The notes below the pieces were generated by a model that was not told where the DNA came from, made no database searches, and saw nothing but the letters and a program-made list of their open reading frames with translations. 64,000 nt of DNA. Source: Coccinella septempunctata. Its lineage: Eukaryota > Arthropoda > Insecta > Coleoptera > Coccinellidae. A program made the translations under genes and the position numbers. The stretch covers positions 27,990,001 through 28,054,000 of the forward strand of contig NC_058192.1 in NCBI RefSeq assembly GCF_907165205.1. Reading direction: 5' to 3'. The stretch's first letter is position 1. Every line of letters begins with the position of its first letter. This document shows positions 1 through 11,655 of the stretch, piece after piece.

Positions 1-2842
1 GTGAGCGGCAAACCGCCCTCCACGGAACGAAGGCCTACCACTAACGCCACAGCCACAAAACAACGAAACAGGCAATCATCAAGAACAAACTGTTCAAATA
101 TCACAGCATAATGATAATGAAACCCAAACAAACACTGACAGGACGAGTGATCGATCAAACAACAGAATGATAGAAACTGAAAATATAGAACTTAATCAGA
201 ACGAAACACAAATAAACGAGGAACTAGCAACCGAATATAAAAGAGAGTTTCTTTCAATATTAAACAGAAACGGAAAAAATAAACATAGAATACAAAAGTT
301 CACAATAACCTCAAAAAACACAAACATTCTACGCCACGTCGATCATATTTTGAGTGAGCGCATCCACCAAGTTGAGGCTTCATCCGCAAGTCCCCTAGTA
401 AAACGAGGAAAAGCCAAAAATGCGATATACTCAGCGGGTGTTTTACTGAGTAGACTGATAACTAAACCCCGCAAGAGTATGCCGAAATATGCTGCTACGG
501 AAAATAAGATCAAAAAACTTAGGAAAGCCATAAAAAATGCTTCAACTATCCTGAACTGGGGAAATGATAACTTACCTACCCATTTGGTTGATGAGGCCCG
601 TCAGATGAGGAAGTTCAGGATGGGTCCCAAACAATATATCAAGTGCACGCAGGACAGAATTGATTTGTTGGAGAAACAGTTAAAAGCTCAAAAATTACGA
701 CAAGAAATTAACACCCTAAGAAATAGATATAGAGAGAAACCGTCTATAAGAATACTGAACTCGCAAACCAGAACAGACCTACCGGAAATGGGAGAAGTGG
801 AAACATTCTACAGAAATCTGTACGGAAAGAAGGATGAAGTGACTGAAACTCCAGCCCTGAATAAGTGGATTTCAAAATTCCAGAGTCACACAAGTTCTCC
901 GAAATATGAAGATCAAATGGATGAATCCCGCATTTCAGAATATCTTGATCGAACCTTGAAGCTGTCTGGTTCTTGGAAAGCCCCAGGGGAGGATGGCATA
1001 CCAGTTTATCTTTATAAAATCTTTCCGAGTGCCCAAAGCTATCTACGGGAATTCGTGAGCAAGTGTATGAATGGGACATACAGGATTGCAGAAGCGGATT
1101 GCAGAGCGGAAGTTATACTGGTCCACAAAAAAGGTGACTCCAACAACCCAGCGAACTACAGGCCAATAGCACTGCTGAATAGTGACTACAGGGTGCTGAC
1201 CGCAGTGGTTACCAAGACCCTGGAAGATGATCTCCCAGAGTGGGCGATCCCAAGGGAACAACTGGCAAGAAAGAACGTATGGGGGACAATTCATGGAATG
1301 TTAGTGGATAAGTCGATAACGCAAAGAGCAAGACTAAGCAGAGCAAAAATATATTCTGCATGGTATGACTTTGAGAAGGCTTTCGATAGCGTGAGTCATT
1401 GCCAACTAAAAAGGCTCATAAGCGTCCTCCCTCTACATAAAAACATTAAAGACCTACTCAAGAACGCAATGGGTCAATGGTCAGTCCGAGTGAGAGTCGG
1501 TACAGGCAAAACAGTACCCATATACATCAAACGGGGAGTATACCAGGGAGATTCGATAAGTCCGCTTTTGTTCATACTTCTCTGCGCCTGCATAATAGAA
1601 CATATTAAAGCCGATCCAGGTGTTATAAAGAACACAAGAGGAAGGTTCGATATCCTGGCCTTCATGGACGACTTTAAGTGCTTCGCTTACACCAAAAAGG
1701 GTCTCAAAGCCATCACTGAAGCACTCCAGAGAAGCGCGGAGGAGCTGGGATTGTCTCTCAACACAGCCAAGTGTGGGATGTATTGCAGGGATTCGTCAGA
1801 AGACGTGGAAAATGCGCCTTTCCTCCCACAGATCCGAGACGGGTATAAGTACTTGGGTCTTGTTCAACTGGAAAGAGACAATGTAGGAAACTATGACCTG
1901 ATTGAAGAGAAAGTGCTTCAGCTAACTGAAAATATCATGCAATCGAAACTTACCGTCCCTCAGAAATCACATCTATTTAACACCACAGTGATTCCAAGCG
2001 CCATATATGTGCTAGGCAACATGTACCCAGACGAAAAACGAGCAACAACACTAAAAAAATGCAAGGACCTGGACAAGTCCATAAGAAAGTTGTTAGTTCA
2101 AGAAAACATAAAGGGAAAGACTACATCCAATGCACATGTCTATTTGCCAGTACGTCATGGTGGTATCGGTATGAAATCAGTTGAGCTGGAAACCGAGATT
2201 CAGTTTGTTCGAAGAGGCATATACCTGAAGTCACACCCTGAGATGAAGGACGCCGAGAAAAAGTTCTTAGAACTGAAGAAGGCAGGCTGGAGGAACCCCA
2301 TTGGGGACTATGAGTTCGTCTTGGAGAAATACAAGTGCCGCTCTTTAAGTCTCAGTGCGGAGACCATCGTACAGAACTGTAGAGTCGCCAAACAACATAT
2401 TTACAGGGCGTTTTACGAAGATCTGGAAGCTGAATGGACGAGAGATATGCATTATGGCAAAATCCTAACCAAAGAGAAAAATAACATCTCACTTCCAGCC
2501 TACTCCTCGCCATTAATGGATGAATGGCGATTCTCCCTGTTGCATTCAGCAGCTGAAGAACAACTGCATGGGCTTGGTGGGACTGCTGGACGAAGACGTG
2601 ATTGCAGAAGATGTGGCAATGCAATAGAGACTGCGTACCATGTGAGTAGTGCGTGCCTGACAGACTCATTTACATCACGGCATGATAAAGTCGTTCACTG
2701 GCTCATAAAGTCAGTGCTCCAAAGTCAGACAGCAGCCCAAGACATACTTATGAATTTTCCTTTTGGTAGAGCAACACTTAATAAGTTATATGTATATAAC
2801 TTGCAATGTATGGAATTGATTTGAATAAAAACACTATACTAC
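1..2842 (+). mobile_element. tAsp element copy E1 (left end outside window)
   Basis: RLE-type non-LTR retrotransposon copy whose 5' part lies before the window. Its 3' end reads ...gaataaaaacactatactac and is followed directly by cgagga, the complement of the first six tRNA-Asp nucleotides, so the 3' junction is inside a tRNA-Asp gene. The 3' UTR is very short compared with other copies, because an internal deletion near base 2780 fused the ORF to the last ~60 bases of the element. Confidence 0.85.
167..2824 (+). CDS. Retrotransposon polyprotein: RT plus zinc knuckle, RLE deleted (E1)
   Basis: 885 codons from the first ATG. The frame is open back to base 5, where it has a Gln/Asn/Thr-rich spacer, so the true start probably lay upstream with the Myb repeats seen in other copies. 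RT motifs: WKAPGEDGIP (about residue 270), AWYDFEKAFD (397), YQGDSISPLLF (458), catalytic AFMDDFK (498). Near residue 813 a CX2CX7HX4C knuckle (CRRCG...H...C) precedes SRHDKVVHW. After GRATLN the protein jumps to an unrelated 14-residue tail and stops, so the RLE domain (HHNKPD...EVSVAH in other copies) is missing. RT is otherwise uninterrupted, the best-preserved RT of this family here. The RT could be active, but the element cannot be autonomous. The clade placement near R4/Dong is inferred from motif similarity to the ORF at 51907-55347. Confidence 0.85.
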   Translation: MIETENIELNQNETQINEELATEYKREFLSILNRNGKNKHRIQKFTITSKNTNILRHVDHILSERIHQVEASSASPLVKRGKAKNAIYSAGVLLSRLITKPRKSMPKYAATENKIKKLRKAIKNASTILNWGNDNLPTHLVDEARQMRKFRMGPKQYIKCTQDRIDLLEKQLKAQKLRQEINTLRNRYREKPSIRILNSQTRTDLPEMGEVETFYRNLYGKKDEVTETPALNKWISKFQSHTSSPKYEDQMDESRISEYLDRTLKLSGSWKAPGEDGIPVYLYKIFPSAQSYLREFVSKCMNGTYRIAEADCRAEVILVHKKGDSNNPANYRPIALLNSDYRVLTAVVTKTLEDDLPEWAIPREQLARKNVWGTIHGMLVDKSITQRARLSRAKIYSAWYDFEKAFDSVSHCQLKRLISVLPLHKNIKDLLKNAMGQWSVRVRVGTGKTVPIYIKRGVYQGDSISPLLFILLCACIIEHIKADPGVIKNTRGRFDILAFMDDFKCFAYTKKGLKAITEALQRSAEELGLSLNTAKCGMYCRDSSEDVENAPFLPQIRDGYKYLGLVQLERDNVGNYDLIEEKVLQLTENIMQSKLTVPQKSHLFNTTVIPSAIYVLGNMYPDEKRATTLKKCKDLDKSIRKLLVQENIKGKTTSNAHVYLPVRHGGIGMKSVELETEIQFVRRGIYLKSHPEMKDAEKKFLELKKAGWRNPIGDYEFVLEKYKCRSLSLSAETIVQNCRVAKQHIYRAFYEDLEAEWTRDMHYGKILTKEKNNISLPAYSSPLMDEWRFSLLHSAAEEQLHGLGGTAGRRRDCRRCGNAIETAYHVSSACLTDSFTSRHDKVVHWLIKSVLQSQTAAQDILMNFPFGRATLNKLYVYNLQCMELI

Positions 2843-4928
2843 CGAGGATATATTTATTGTATCAGTTCAATAATTTGTTCACATAATTGCAATGTTGCCA
2901 AACTTACTCAAAAATGTTATTCCATGAATATAAATTTCAATGAATTCAACGAAATCGTATTCCAATTATTTATGGACTTAGAAAACTTGTTTCTTTCAAG
3001 TTAATTTTCATACAATCAAATTCGATTTGTACAAGCCGAAATTATATTTCTTCTCCGTGTTCTTCGACACATGATGTTATTTATTGGTGAATCTATCTAC
3101 CCTACATAGGCGAATTAAAAAATCTAGACGCCCTCTGCCGACTGAATTACGAAACTACTTTGTCAGTACTGCAAAGTCAAAACAAGTTTTATTTCTTATG
3201 TTTTCTTTTATCTCACGTTGTCCAACAAAGTGTTAATATTATTATTTGGAGATGTTATATTGAGATTATTGTCTGGGGTTCTGAATAGAAATATTGATTA
3301 CGAAAAAATAATTGAAAGGTATTTATACCAGCGCTTTCAACTGGCAGGTTTTAGGTCAAACGATTTTTCTTGGCGAGGGTTTTTCTGCTGAATTCAATTG
3401 ACGATTCAGAAAAACAATTTCATAATTTTCATACTTCCAAATGAATTATCTTTGTCATCTGTAGCGAACTTGTTCCATGAGCTGAATCATATTTATGTCT
3501 CTTGAGATGTCAGTATGAGGAATACCTATATCAAAAATGGAATTTAAATATTTTAAACAGAAACTTTAAAACTTCCACATAAACGCTTTAGTTATCAGGA
3601 TGTATAGTTCCTACCTCCTCCACAAACTCTGTATATGCTGACCTCAACATTATTACCTAGGTTGACTTCAAGAAGGAATCTGTTAAATAATAGGAATTTG
3701 TGTCTAGGTACAGTGGATCACTAATGTCATCGATCGATTTCATTCCACAATTCATCCCTTTCAAATGAAGTATCTCCAAAGAATGTTGATCTTTCTTTAC
3801 GAAGCTAAATCAATCAATTCACTTCCGATAATTCCGATAAATATCTTGATTTACTAGAAAAACTCTGTTAGGCCGTACAAATCTAGAAAAGAGTACTGAC
3901 AAACGTCAAAGTTTGTTTACATTTCGTAGCGCCCTCAACGGTAATTGGATTCGTGAATAGTCTCTGATACATCCCAGGTTATCTATGTTCAGGTGAGTCA
4001 ACATAGCTCGATCGACCGATAACACTTTGATTTTTGGACTAGGAGAATGATTCAAACTTTGTCGGAATCGACTCTAATCAGCGCATAAGCTTACTTTTTT
4101 TTTACTTTATTGAGTGGTTCGAAAGTGTTGAAACATGATACTAGTAATACGACTGATACCACCCTGCTTTTTCAAATGAGAATAACCAATTTTATATCAT
4201 ATTCTGAATCTGAATAAAATTCTGATTTCGAAATATTCTCTACCTATTTGTCAACTGTGCCTTTTTGACGTAGGCCTCTTTTTGGTCCTTTTCCGACAAA
4301 TTTCATGCTAATGATGGTTTTAGTACTAGAAATTCTATTCTGGAAATCGTTCGAAATAAATAGGTATATGCTTTTTTCAATTGAATCAACCAAGAGTCTT
4401 CTGCAGTTTCTCGGATCAGTCTACAGCTGGTCCGAAAGATACTCCAATATGACTTTCACAAAATGTCAACTCCATTCTTTCAAATCTGATGTGTATCGAA
4501 TTTAGGATCTCCTTTTGAGCCTTTGGGTATTAGCACGATATGTGAGCATAACCAATTATTTTTGAAATTTTTGTCCATCTTTATATAACCGAGGTAATTT
4601 CTGATTGGCCGAACCGATTTTCACAATCACAAGACTCGAACTGTTGGAAAAAGAACCCTTTGGAAGTTTACAGCGGAGAGGAATAGTAGAGTGAAGAGGA
4701 GAACGAAAGAGCAATTTGGGGAAGATAATTGGTGTGAGATATTTTAGAGTTGATTGAAATAAAAAAAGTCGCGAAAGAAAATTCGTCTGGATAAGCAGGC
4801 TGAAACAGTTAATGAGTAGTGTTTTAGAGGATTGAAAAATACTTTTCAACAACAAAAAGTTCCTCCCCGGCGGGGAATCGAACCCCGGTCTCCCGCGTGA
4901 CAGGCGGGGATACTCACCACTATACTAC
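2843..4928. repeat. tRNA-Asp tandem repeat, unit A
   Basis: A 2086 bp unit from cgaggatatatttattg to the tRNA-Asp body at its right end. It aligns base by base with units starting at 9635, 17496, 22815 and 28445. The (GGAGT)n tract and its flanks are deleted here near 4687. I see no protein gene. The short ORF at 4305-4505 recurs only because the unit recurs. Confidence 0.9.
4863..4928 (-). tRNA. tRNA-Asp(GTC), interrupted at nt 6/7 (copy A)
   Basis: Read on the minus strand this is nucleotides 7-72 of a tRNA-Asp: D arm TAGTATAGTGGTGAG, anticodon loop CTGTCAC (anticodon GTC), T arm GGTTCGATTCC, and the 3' acceptor strand CCGGGGA plus discriminator G. The first six nucleotides (TCCTCG) are displaced by the element beginning at 4929. 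A T5 Pol III terminator (AAAAA at 4854-4858 on +) follows the 3' end. The internal A and B boxes are intact, but the acceptor stem cannot form. Confidence 0.9.
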
Positions 4929-5855
4929 CACAGTGCAGCGGAGGAGCAGGTTCATGGACTGGGATCTATTCCGGGAAGAAGAAGGCAATGCAGGAGGGGA
5001 TGCAACCAAACAGAAACTGCATATCATGTGAGCAGTGCCTGCATCAGGGGTGCCTACACTACCCGGCATGACTACGTGGTCCATTGGCTCCTGAAAACTT
5101 TGCTGAAGGGCCTAGGGGCCCCACAGTGCTTCGGAGACAACCTACAGTTTGGTAAGGCCTCCCTCAGTGTAGACTTCATGGGTAGAAGAAAGGTGGAAAT
5201 AAGAGCTGGAACCAAACTGCTAACCGAAAAGCGCCTCCACCATAATAAGCCGGATATCATGCTTCGATTGTGGGATCCGGAAGAAATAATCATTCTGGAA
5301 GTGTCGGTCGCACATTTACAGAACTACCGACTTCAGGAGAGAATTAAAAGGGTGAGATACTCAATGAATAGCTCTGTCCATGTTGACCACCAAAATGTTG
5401 AGGAAATATCCAGGGACTTGAATCTGGTCAATGAACTCGAGTCGCTCTACAACTGCCCCGTACACCTGGGTGTCTTTGTGATCGGTTGCTTTGGGGAGAT
5501 AGTAATTACTGATGAGCATAAAAACTTTAAAAAGTTGCTGTCCAGCATCGGCATAACCAATCTTGATATGCAAATATTGATCAACAGAAGCTCATACAGT
5601 GTTGCTGTCTCCACAAGCAACATTATATTGAAGCATTTGAAATCTTAAGATATGTGACAAGAAAAAAAAAACGGCATATACATATTGTTTATTTATTTGT
5701 ATTAGAAAATAGCTGTGATATTTTTGTGTAATGTGACTGTTACAGTGTTAGTTAGTAAGTGTTTTATGTACAAATACCGGTGCAATATTTAGTTTCGTAA
5801 GTAGCATTCTTTATGTGATGTATGAGGCTGAATTCCAAATAAATAAATATACTAC
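4929..5855 (+). mobile_element. tAsp element copy E2, 5'-truncated
   Basis: Starts abruptly after actatactac of the tRNA, within the zinc-knuckle region of the ORF, and ends ...aaataaatatactac. It is the first of four copies stacked head to tail (E2-E5) at this tRNA gene. 3' UTR is 5649-5855. Confidence 0.85.
4932..5648 (+). pseudogene. Zinc knuckle plus RLE domain fragment (E2)
   Basis: 5'-truncated coding fragment open from the left junction to the stop at 5646-5648. It begins SAAEEQVHGLG, continues with the CX3CX7HX4C knuckle (CRRGC...H...C) and TRHDYVVHW, then the RLE core RLHHNKPDIML and LEVSVAHLQNYRLQERIK. It ends in the family C-terminus SYSVAVSTSNIILKHLKS. No stop interrupts it. There is no RT, so it is a dead-on-arrival 5' truncation rather than a decayed gene. 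Confidence 0.85.
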
Positions 5856-8342
5856 TTCAAAAAAAAGGAGACAAAGAAGACCCTGGGAATTACAGACCCA
5901 TTGCGTTGCTGAACACAGACTACAAAATACTTACAGGAGTCATAACGAATACGCTGCTGGAACATCTGCCAGAATGGGCAATCCCAAAAGAACAGCTAGC
6001 AAGGGAAAAAGTGTGGGGCACCATCCAAGGGATGCTGGTTGACAAAGCGATATCCCAGAAAGCGCGACTCAATAGAAGTAAGCACTATTCCGCCTGGTAC
6101 GATTTCAAGAAAGCCTTCGACAGCATAAGTCATCAACAGCTGAAAAGAATGATAAGCGTCTTACCGCTTCATAAAAACATCAAACGCCTTCTCAAGAGAG
6201 CAATGGAGTTGTGGTCCTTACGAGTGAGAGTAGGAAGGAAAAAGACGACTCCTATATATATAAAAAGAGGCTTATACCAGGGAGATTCGCTAAGCCCCCT
6301 TCTATTCATCCTGTTAAGTGCATGCATCATCGAACACATAAAATCGAACCCACATGTCATAAGAATCACCAGAGGGAAATTTTACCTGCTAGCATTCATG
6401 GATGATATAAAGTGCCATACAACAACCAAAAAAGCTCTCACGGCCATCACTGAGACGCTGGCAAAATGTGGCGAGGAGATAGGGCTGGCTCTGAATACCA
6501 ACAAGTGCGGCAAATACTGCAGAACTGAAGGACAAGGTGATGACGAAGACTGTGCACCATTCCTTCCGGAAGTACGGGAAGGATACTAATATCTCGGTTT
6601 GGAACAACTGGAAAGAGACACTTCACGAAATTATGACAATGCAGAGGAAAAGGTTCTCAAAATAACCGAGAAAATATTACAATCCGACCTTACAGTCCCA
6701 CAAAAGGTCCACCTTTTCAACACTACTGCTGTGCCCAGTGCCATATACGTTCTAGGAAATATTTACCCGGATGAGAAAAGGAGCACGACGCTAAAAAAAT
6801 GCAGGGATCTAGACAAGAGCATAAGGAAGATCCTAACCATCGAAAATATAAAAGGAAGAACAACGTCCAACGCCCACGTCTATCTGCCAAGAAGCAAGGG
6901 AGGTATGGCCCTGAGGAGCATTGAGCTGGAGGCAGAAATTCAAATAGCCAGAAGAGGCATTTATCTCAAGTCTCATACTGAATTAGTCGAAACGAGGAAG
7001 AAATATGAAGATCTAAAAGCGGCGGGATGGAGAAACCCCATCAGCGACTACGAATTTGTCATAAATAAGTATAAGTGCCCGGCAATGGAATATAGTCAAG
7101 AGAAGATCAAAGAAAATTGCCAAATCGTGAAGGAACGCATCTACAAGAAATACGAAGAGGAACTGGAAGCTGAGTGGGCCCAAGACATGCACTATGGGAA
7201 GGTTGTCCTCAAGGAAGCCAACAACATCGAGTTTCCTGCATATTCATCACCAATCATGGACCACTGGCAGTTCTCTCTCTTACACTCCGCCGCAGAAGAG
7301 CAACTCCATGGTCTGGGAGCGACGGCGGGTAGAGCGAAGAAGTGTAGACGTTGTGCCACCGCTAATGAGACCGCATACCACGTAAGCAGCGGATGCATCA
7401 GAAATTCCTACACTACCAGACACGATTACGTCGTACACTGGGTCCTGAAAACCATCCTTTGGAACCTAGAGACGCCGGCTGAAATCCTGGCTAATTTCCC
7501 TTTCGGCAAAGTCTCCTTCAACCCAACTTTCGAGTCAAGAGGGCGTAAAGTAATCGTGAGGGCGGGCGGTAAAATATTTACCGAAAAAAGAATTTATCAT
7601 AACAAGCCTGACATTATGGTAAGACTAGATAACCCAAATACAGTCTATTTGTTTGAGATTTCAGTTGCCCACCTCCAAAACATCCGGACCCAGGAGAAGA
7701 TAAAAAAGACCAGATATGCGGTGAACGGCGAAGAGAGGATCGACCATGACAACTATGCAGCAGTTGACAGAGGTCTGAACTTGGTCAATGAGCTGGAGTC
7801 CCAATATAGGTGCCCTGTACATCTGGGCATATTTGTGGTTGGCTGTTTTGGGGAGATATTACTAACCGAAGAGCACAATAATTTCAAAAAGCTTTTAACT
7901 GAAATAGGACTCACAAGCTTGGAAGTTACAACTTTAATTAATAAATGCTCTTACAGCGTTGCTGTCTCCACGACAAACATTCTGATGAAACATCTGAAAT
8001 CATGAGCTGTGATGGGAAAATGAAGATCTGTGATAGAAAGGTGTACAAATTTTACTTATATGTTTATTTATATAACTTCATTTTGTATGTACATATTTGT
8101 TTTGACTTAGTTTGTCTACTGTGATATACCATGTATGTGATCGATTTATGTGTTTGTTTATACACACAAATTTTTTTAATATTAAGTTACGACGTCCACT
8201 CCTGGGTAACTGGGGGCGACGGGCTTCAGATGAGTTTCCCGTAAGCAACAATAATAATGTAGTTAGGCTTCATAAGTCACATTAACATAGTTAATATGTG
8301 ATGCAATGTATGACACCAACAACTGAATAAAGACTATACTAC
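5856..8342 (+). mobile_element. tAsp element copy E3, 5'-truncated
   Basis: Begins inside the RT domain directly after the E2 terminal actac and ends ...gaataaagactatactac. The 3' UTR (8006-8342) resembles that of E7, with a shared 'tgggggcgac..gg' block, marking a subfamily distinct from E4/E5. Confidence 0.85.
5858..8005 (+). pseudogene. RT-zinc knuckle-RLE polyprotein, 5'-truncated, one nonsense codon (E3)
   Basis: In frame from the junction (QKKGDKEDPGNYRPIALL) to the stop ending at 8005. It contains RT AWYDFKKAFDS, YQGDSLSPLLF and AFMDDIK, then knuckle CRRCA...H...C, then RLE RIYHNKPDIMV and FEISVAHLQN. The only lesion in 715 codons is TAA at 6587-6589, in the conserved block that reads YKYLGL in sister copies; a single A-to-T change in a Lys codon explains it. 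The insertion therefore looks young. The missing N-terminus shows it was truncated at integration. Confidence 0.88.
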
Positions 8343-8798
8343 TTCAAGAGAACCCGCTATGAACTAAATAGTGTGGAAAGCGTGGACAACAACAACGTAC
8401 ACAAGATTAAACGAGACCTGAGCCTGGTACGAGAACTTGAAGCAACACACCACTGCCAAGTAAAATTGGGTATCTTAGTGGTAGGCAGCTATGGAGAGGT
8501 GGTCAAGACAGAAGAACACGAAAACCTCAAGAAAATCATGAGGACAATGAATGTGAGAGAGAGGGAGTGGACCATATTAATGAACAAATGTTCTTATAGT
8601 GTGGCTTTGTCAACAAGCCAAATTATTATGAAAAGAACTAAAGAACAATAAATTGTAAATAATAGAGTATATTGTAGATATAGTAGTTGATGTTGATCTG
8701 TGATACTTAGGCTTAGAAAACGATGAACCTGATATTATAAGTACCCTAATATTTAGGCGATGTATAATGTTTAGGATTACATGAATAAAATATACTAC
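8343..8798 (+). mobile_element. tAsp element copy E4, short 3' fragment
   Basis: A 456 bp copy that starts within the RLE coding region right after actatactac of E3 and ends ...gaataaaatatactac. It is nearly identical to the last 450 bp of E5, which follows it. Confidence 0.85.
8346..8651 (+). pseudogene. C-terminal RLE fragment (E4)
   Basis: Open fragment beginning KRTRYELNSVESVDN and ending MKRTKEQ at the stop. It holds only the region downstream of the RLE catalytic core (VKLGILVVGSYGEVVKTEEHENLKK). It cannot function on its own. The sequence is almost identical to 9184-9490 in E5. Confidence 0.8.
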
Positions 8799-9634
8799 TA
8801 TATAAGGGGACAGCTGGAAGGAGAAATAATTGCCGGAGGGGCTGTAATCATGTGGAAACAGCATATCATGTAAGCTCCTCGTGTATAGTACAAGCATACA
8901 CTTCCAGACACGATTACATCGTCTACTGGGTTCTTAGGACTCTATTAAACGCTTTCGAGGCCCCTAGACAGGTATGGGAAAAACTACAATTCGGAGGAGC
9001 CACTCTTAATGAAGACTTTTACCACAACAACCGTCTCATTAAAATAAGAGCAGGTGGCCCAATACTCACTGAAAAGAGACTACATCACAATAAGCCAGAC
9101 ATCATGATAAAGCTACCGGATGAGATAGTGCTGCTGGAGATCTCAGTCGCCCACCTGCAAAATTACAGACTGCAGGAAAAAATCAAGAGAACCCGCTATG
9201 AACTAAATAGTGTGGAAAGCGTGGACAACAACAACGTACACAAGATTAAACGAGACCTGAGCCTGGTACGAGAACTTGAAGCAACACACCACTGCCAAGT
9301 AAAATTGGGTATCTTAGTGATAGGCAGCTATGGAGAGGTGGTCAAGACAGAAGAACACGAAAACCTCAAGAAAATCATGAGGACAATGAATGTGAGAGAG
9401 AGGGAGTGGACCATATTAATGAACAAATGTTCTTATAGTGTGGCTTTGTCAACAAGCCAAATTATTATGAAAAGAACTAAAGAACAATAAATTGTAAATA
9501 ATAGAGTATATTGTATATATAGTAGATGTTCATCTGTGATACTTAGGCTTAGAAAACGATGATCCTGATATTATTAGTACCCTAATATTTAGGCGATGTA
9601 TAATGTTTAGGATTACATGAATAAAATATACTAC
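8799..9634 (+). mobile_element. tAsp element copy E5, 5'-truncated
   Basis: Last of the four stacked copies. It begins in the zinc-knuckle region after tatactac of E4 and ends ...ataaaatatactac, followed by cgagga, which completes the tRNA-Asp first broken at 4928. Confidence 0.85.
8801..9490 (+). pseudogene. Zinc knuckle plus RLE fragment (E5)
   Basis: Open from the left junction: YKGTAGRRNNCRRGCNH, then HVSSSC, SRHDYIVYWVLRTLL, RLE core RLHHNKPDIMIKLPDE, LLEISVAHLQNYRLQEKIK, and C-terminus SYSVALSTSQIIMKRTKEQ. No internal stop. Belongs to the same subfamily as E4, E10 and E13 (shared MKR..KE C-terminus). Confidence 0.83.
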
Positions 9635-11564
9635 CGAGGATATATTTATTGTATCAGTTCAATAATTTGTTCACATAATTGCAATGTTGCCAAACTTACC
9701 CAAAAATGTTATTCCATGAATATAAATTTCAATGAATTCAACGAAATCGTATTCCAATTATTTATGGACTTAGAAAACTTGTTTCTTTCAAGTTAATTTT
9801 CATACAATCAAATTCGATTTGTACAAGCCGAAATTATATTTCTTCTACGTGTTCTTTGACACATGATGTTATTTATTGGTGAATCTATCTACCCTACATA
9901 GGCGAATCCAAAAATCTAGACGCCCTCTGCCGACTGAATTACGAAACTACTTTGTCAGTACTGCAAAGTCAAAACAAGTTTCATTTCTTATGTTTTCTCT
10001 TATCTCACGTTGTCCAACAAAGTGTTAATATTATTATTTGGAGATGTTATATTGGGATTATTGTCTGGGGTTCTGAATAGAAATATTGATTACGAAAAAA
10101 TATTTATGTCTCTTGAGATTTCAGTATGAGGAATACCTATATCAAAAATGGAATTCAAATATTTTAAACAGAAACTTTAAAACTTCCACATAAACGCTTT
10201 AGTTATCAGGATGTATAGTTTCTACCTCCTCCACAAACTCTGTATATGCTGACCTAAACATTATTACCTAGGTTGACTTCAAGAAGGAATCTGTTAAATA
10301 ATAGGAATTTGTGTCTAGGTACAGTGGATCACTAATGTCATCGATCGATTTCATTCCACAATTCATCCCTTTCAAATGAAGTATCTCCAAAGAATGTTGA
10401 TCTTTCTTTTCGAAGCTAAATCAATCAATTCACTTCCGATAATTCCGATAAATATCTTGATTTACTAGAAAAACTCTGTTAGGCCGTACAAATCTCGAAA
10501 AGAGTACTGACAAACGTCAAAGTTTGTTTACATTTCGTAGCGCCCTCAACGGTAATTGGATTCGTGAATAGTCTCTGATACATCCCAGGTTATCTATGTT
10601 CAGGTGAGTCAACATAGCTCGATCGACCGATAACACTTTGATTTTTGGACTAGGAGAATGATTCAAACTTTGTCGGAATCGACTCTAATCAGCGCATAAG
10701 CTTACTTTTTTTTTACTTTATTGAGTGGTTCGAAAGTGTTGAAACATGATACTAGTAATACGACTGATACCACCCTGCTTTTTCAAATGAGAATAACCAA
10801 TTTTATATCATATTCTGAATCTGAATGAAATTCTGATTTCGAAATATTCTCTACCTATTTGTCAACTGTGCCTTTTTGACGTAGGCCTCTTTTTGGTCCT
10901 TTTCCGACAAATTTCATGCTAATGATGGTTTTAGTACTAGAAATTCTATTCTGGAAATCGTTCGAAATAAATAGGTATATGCTTTTTTCAATTGAATCAA
11001 CCAAGAGTCTTCTGCAGTTTCTCGGATCAGTCTACAGCTGGTCCGAAAGATACTCCAATATGACTTTCACAAAATGTCAACTCCATTCTTTCAAATCTGA
11101 TGTGTATCGAATTTAGGATCTCCTTTTGAGCCTTTGGGTATTAGCACGATATGTGAGCATAACCAATTATTTTTGAAATTTTTGTCCATCTTTATATAAC
11201 CGAGGTAATTTTTGATTGGCCGAACCGATTTTCACAATCACAAGACTCGAACTGTTGGAAAAAGAACCCTTTGGAAGTTTACAGCGGAGAGGAATAGTGT
11301 AGAGTTAAAAAGCGTAGAGTAGAATAAAAAAGAGTAGAGTAGAATCGCATAGTGTAGTGAATCGTAGCCTGGAATGGATGGAGTGTAGAGTGGAGGAAGT
11401 GGGTGAAAACGAACTTCCCAGAAGATAATATTATATAAGATTCGAGTGGAGAAGGTTGATCAGAGTAGAGTAGCATCGGGTCGATTCGTAGCGTTGTAGT
11501 GTGGGTGTGGGGTGAACAGTAGTGTAGTGTAGTGGAGCATGGAGGAGTGGAGCGGGGCGGAGTT

Positions 11565-11655
11565 GAGTGGAGTGGAGTGGAGTGGAGTGGAGTGGAGTGG
11601 AGTGGAGTGGAGTGGAGTGGAGTGGAGTGGACAGGAGTGGAGTGGAGTGGAGTGG
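11565..11655. repeat. (GGAGT)n array in unit B
   Basis: Tandem GGAGT pentamers with one ACAGG interruption near 11631. It is flanked by degenerate GAAGT/GTAGT variants. The long HSTPL/EWSGV-type ORFs across it are repeat translations. Confidence 0.9.

Noticed and set aside
1..9634. R2 or R4 element in rDNA
   Set aside because: No 18S/28S sequence flanks any copy; the 3' flank is always the tRNA-Asp start or another copy.
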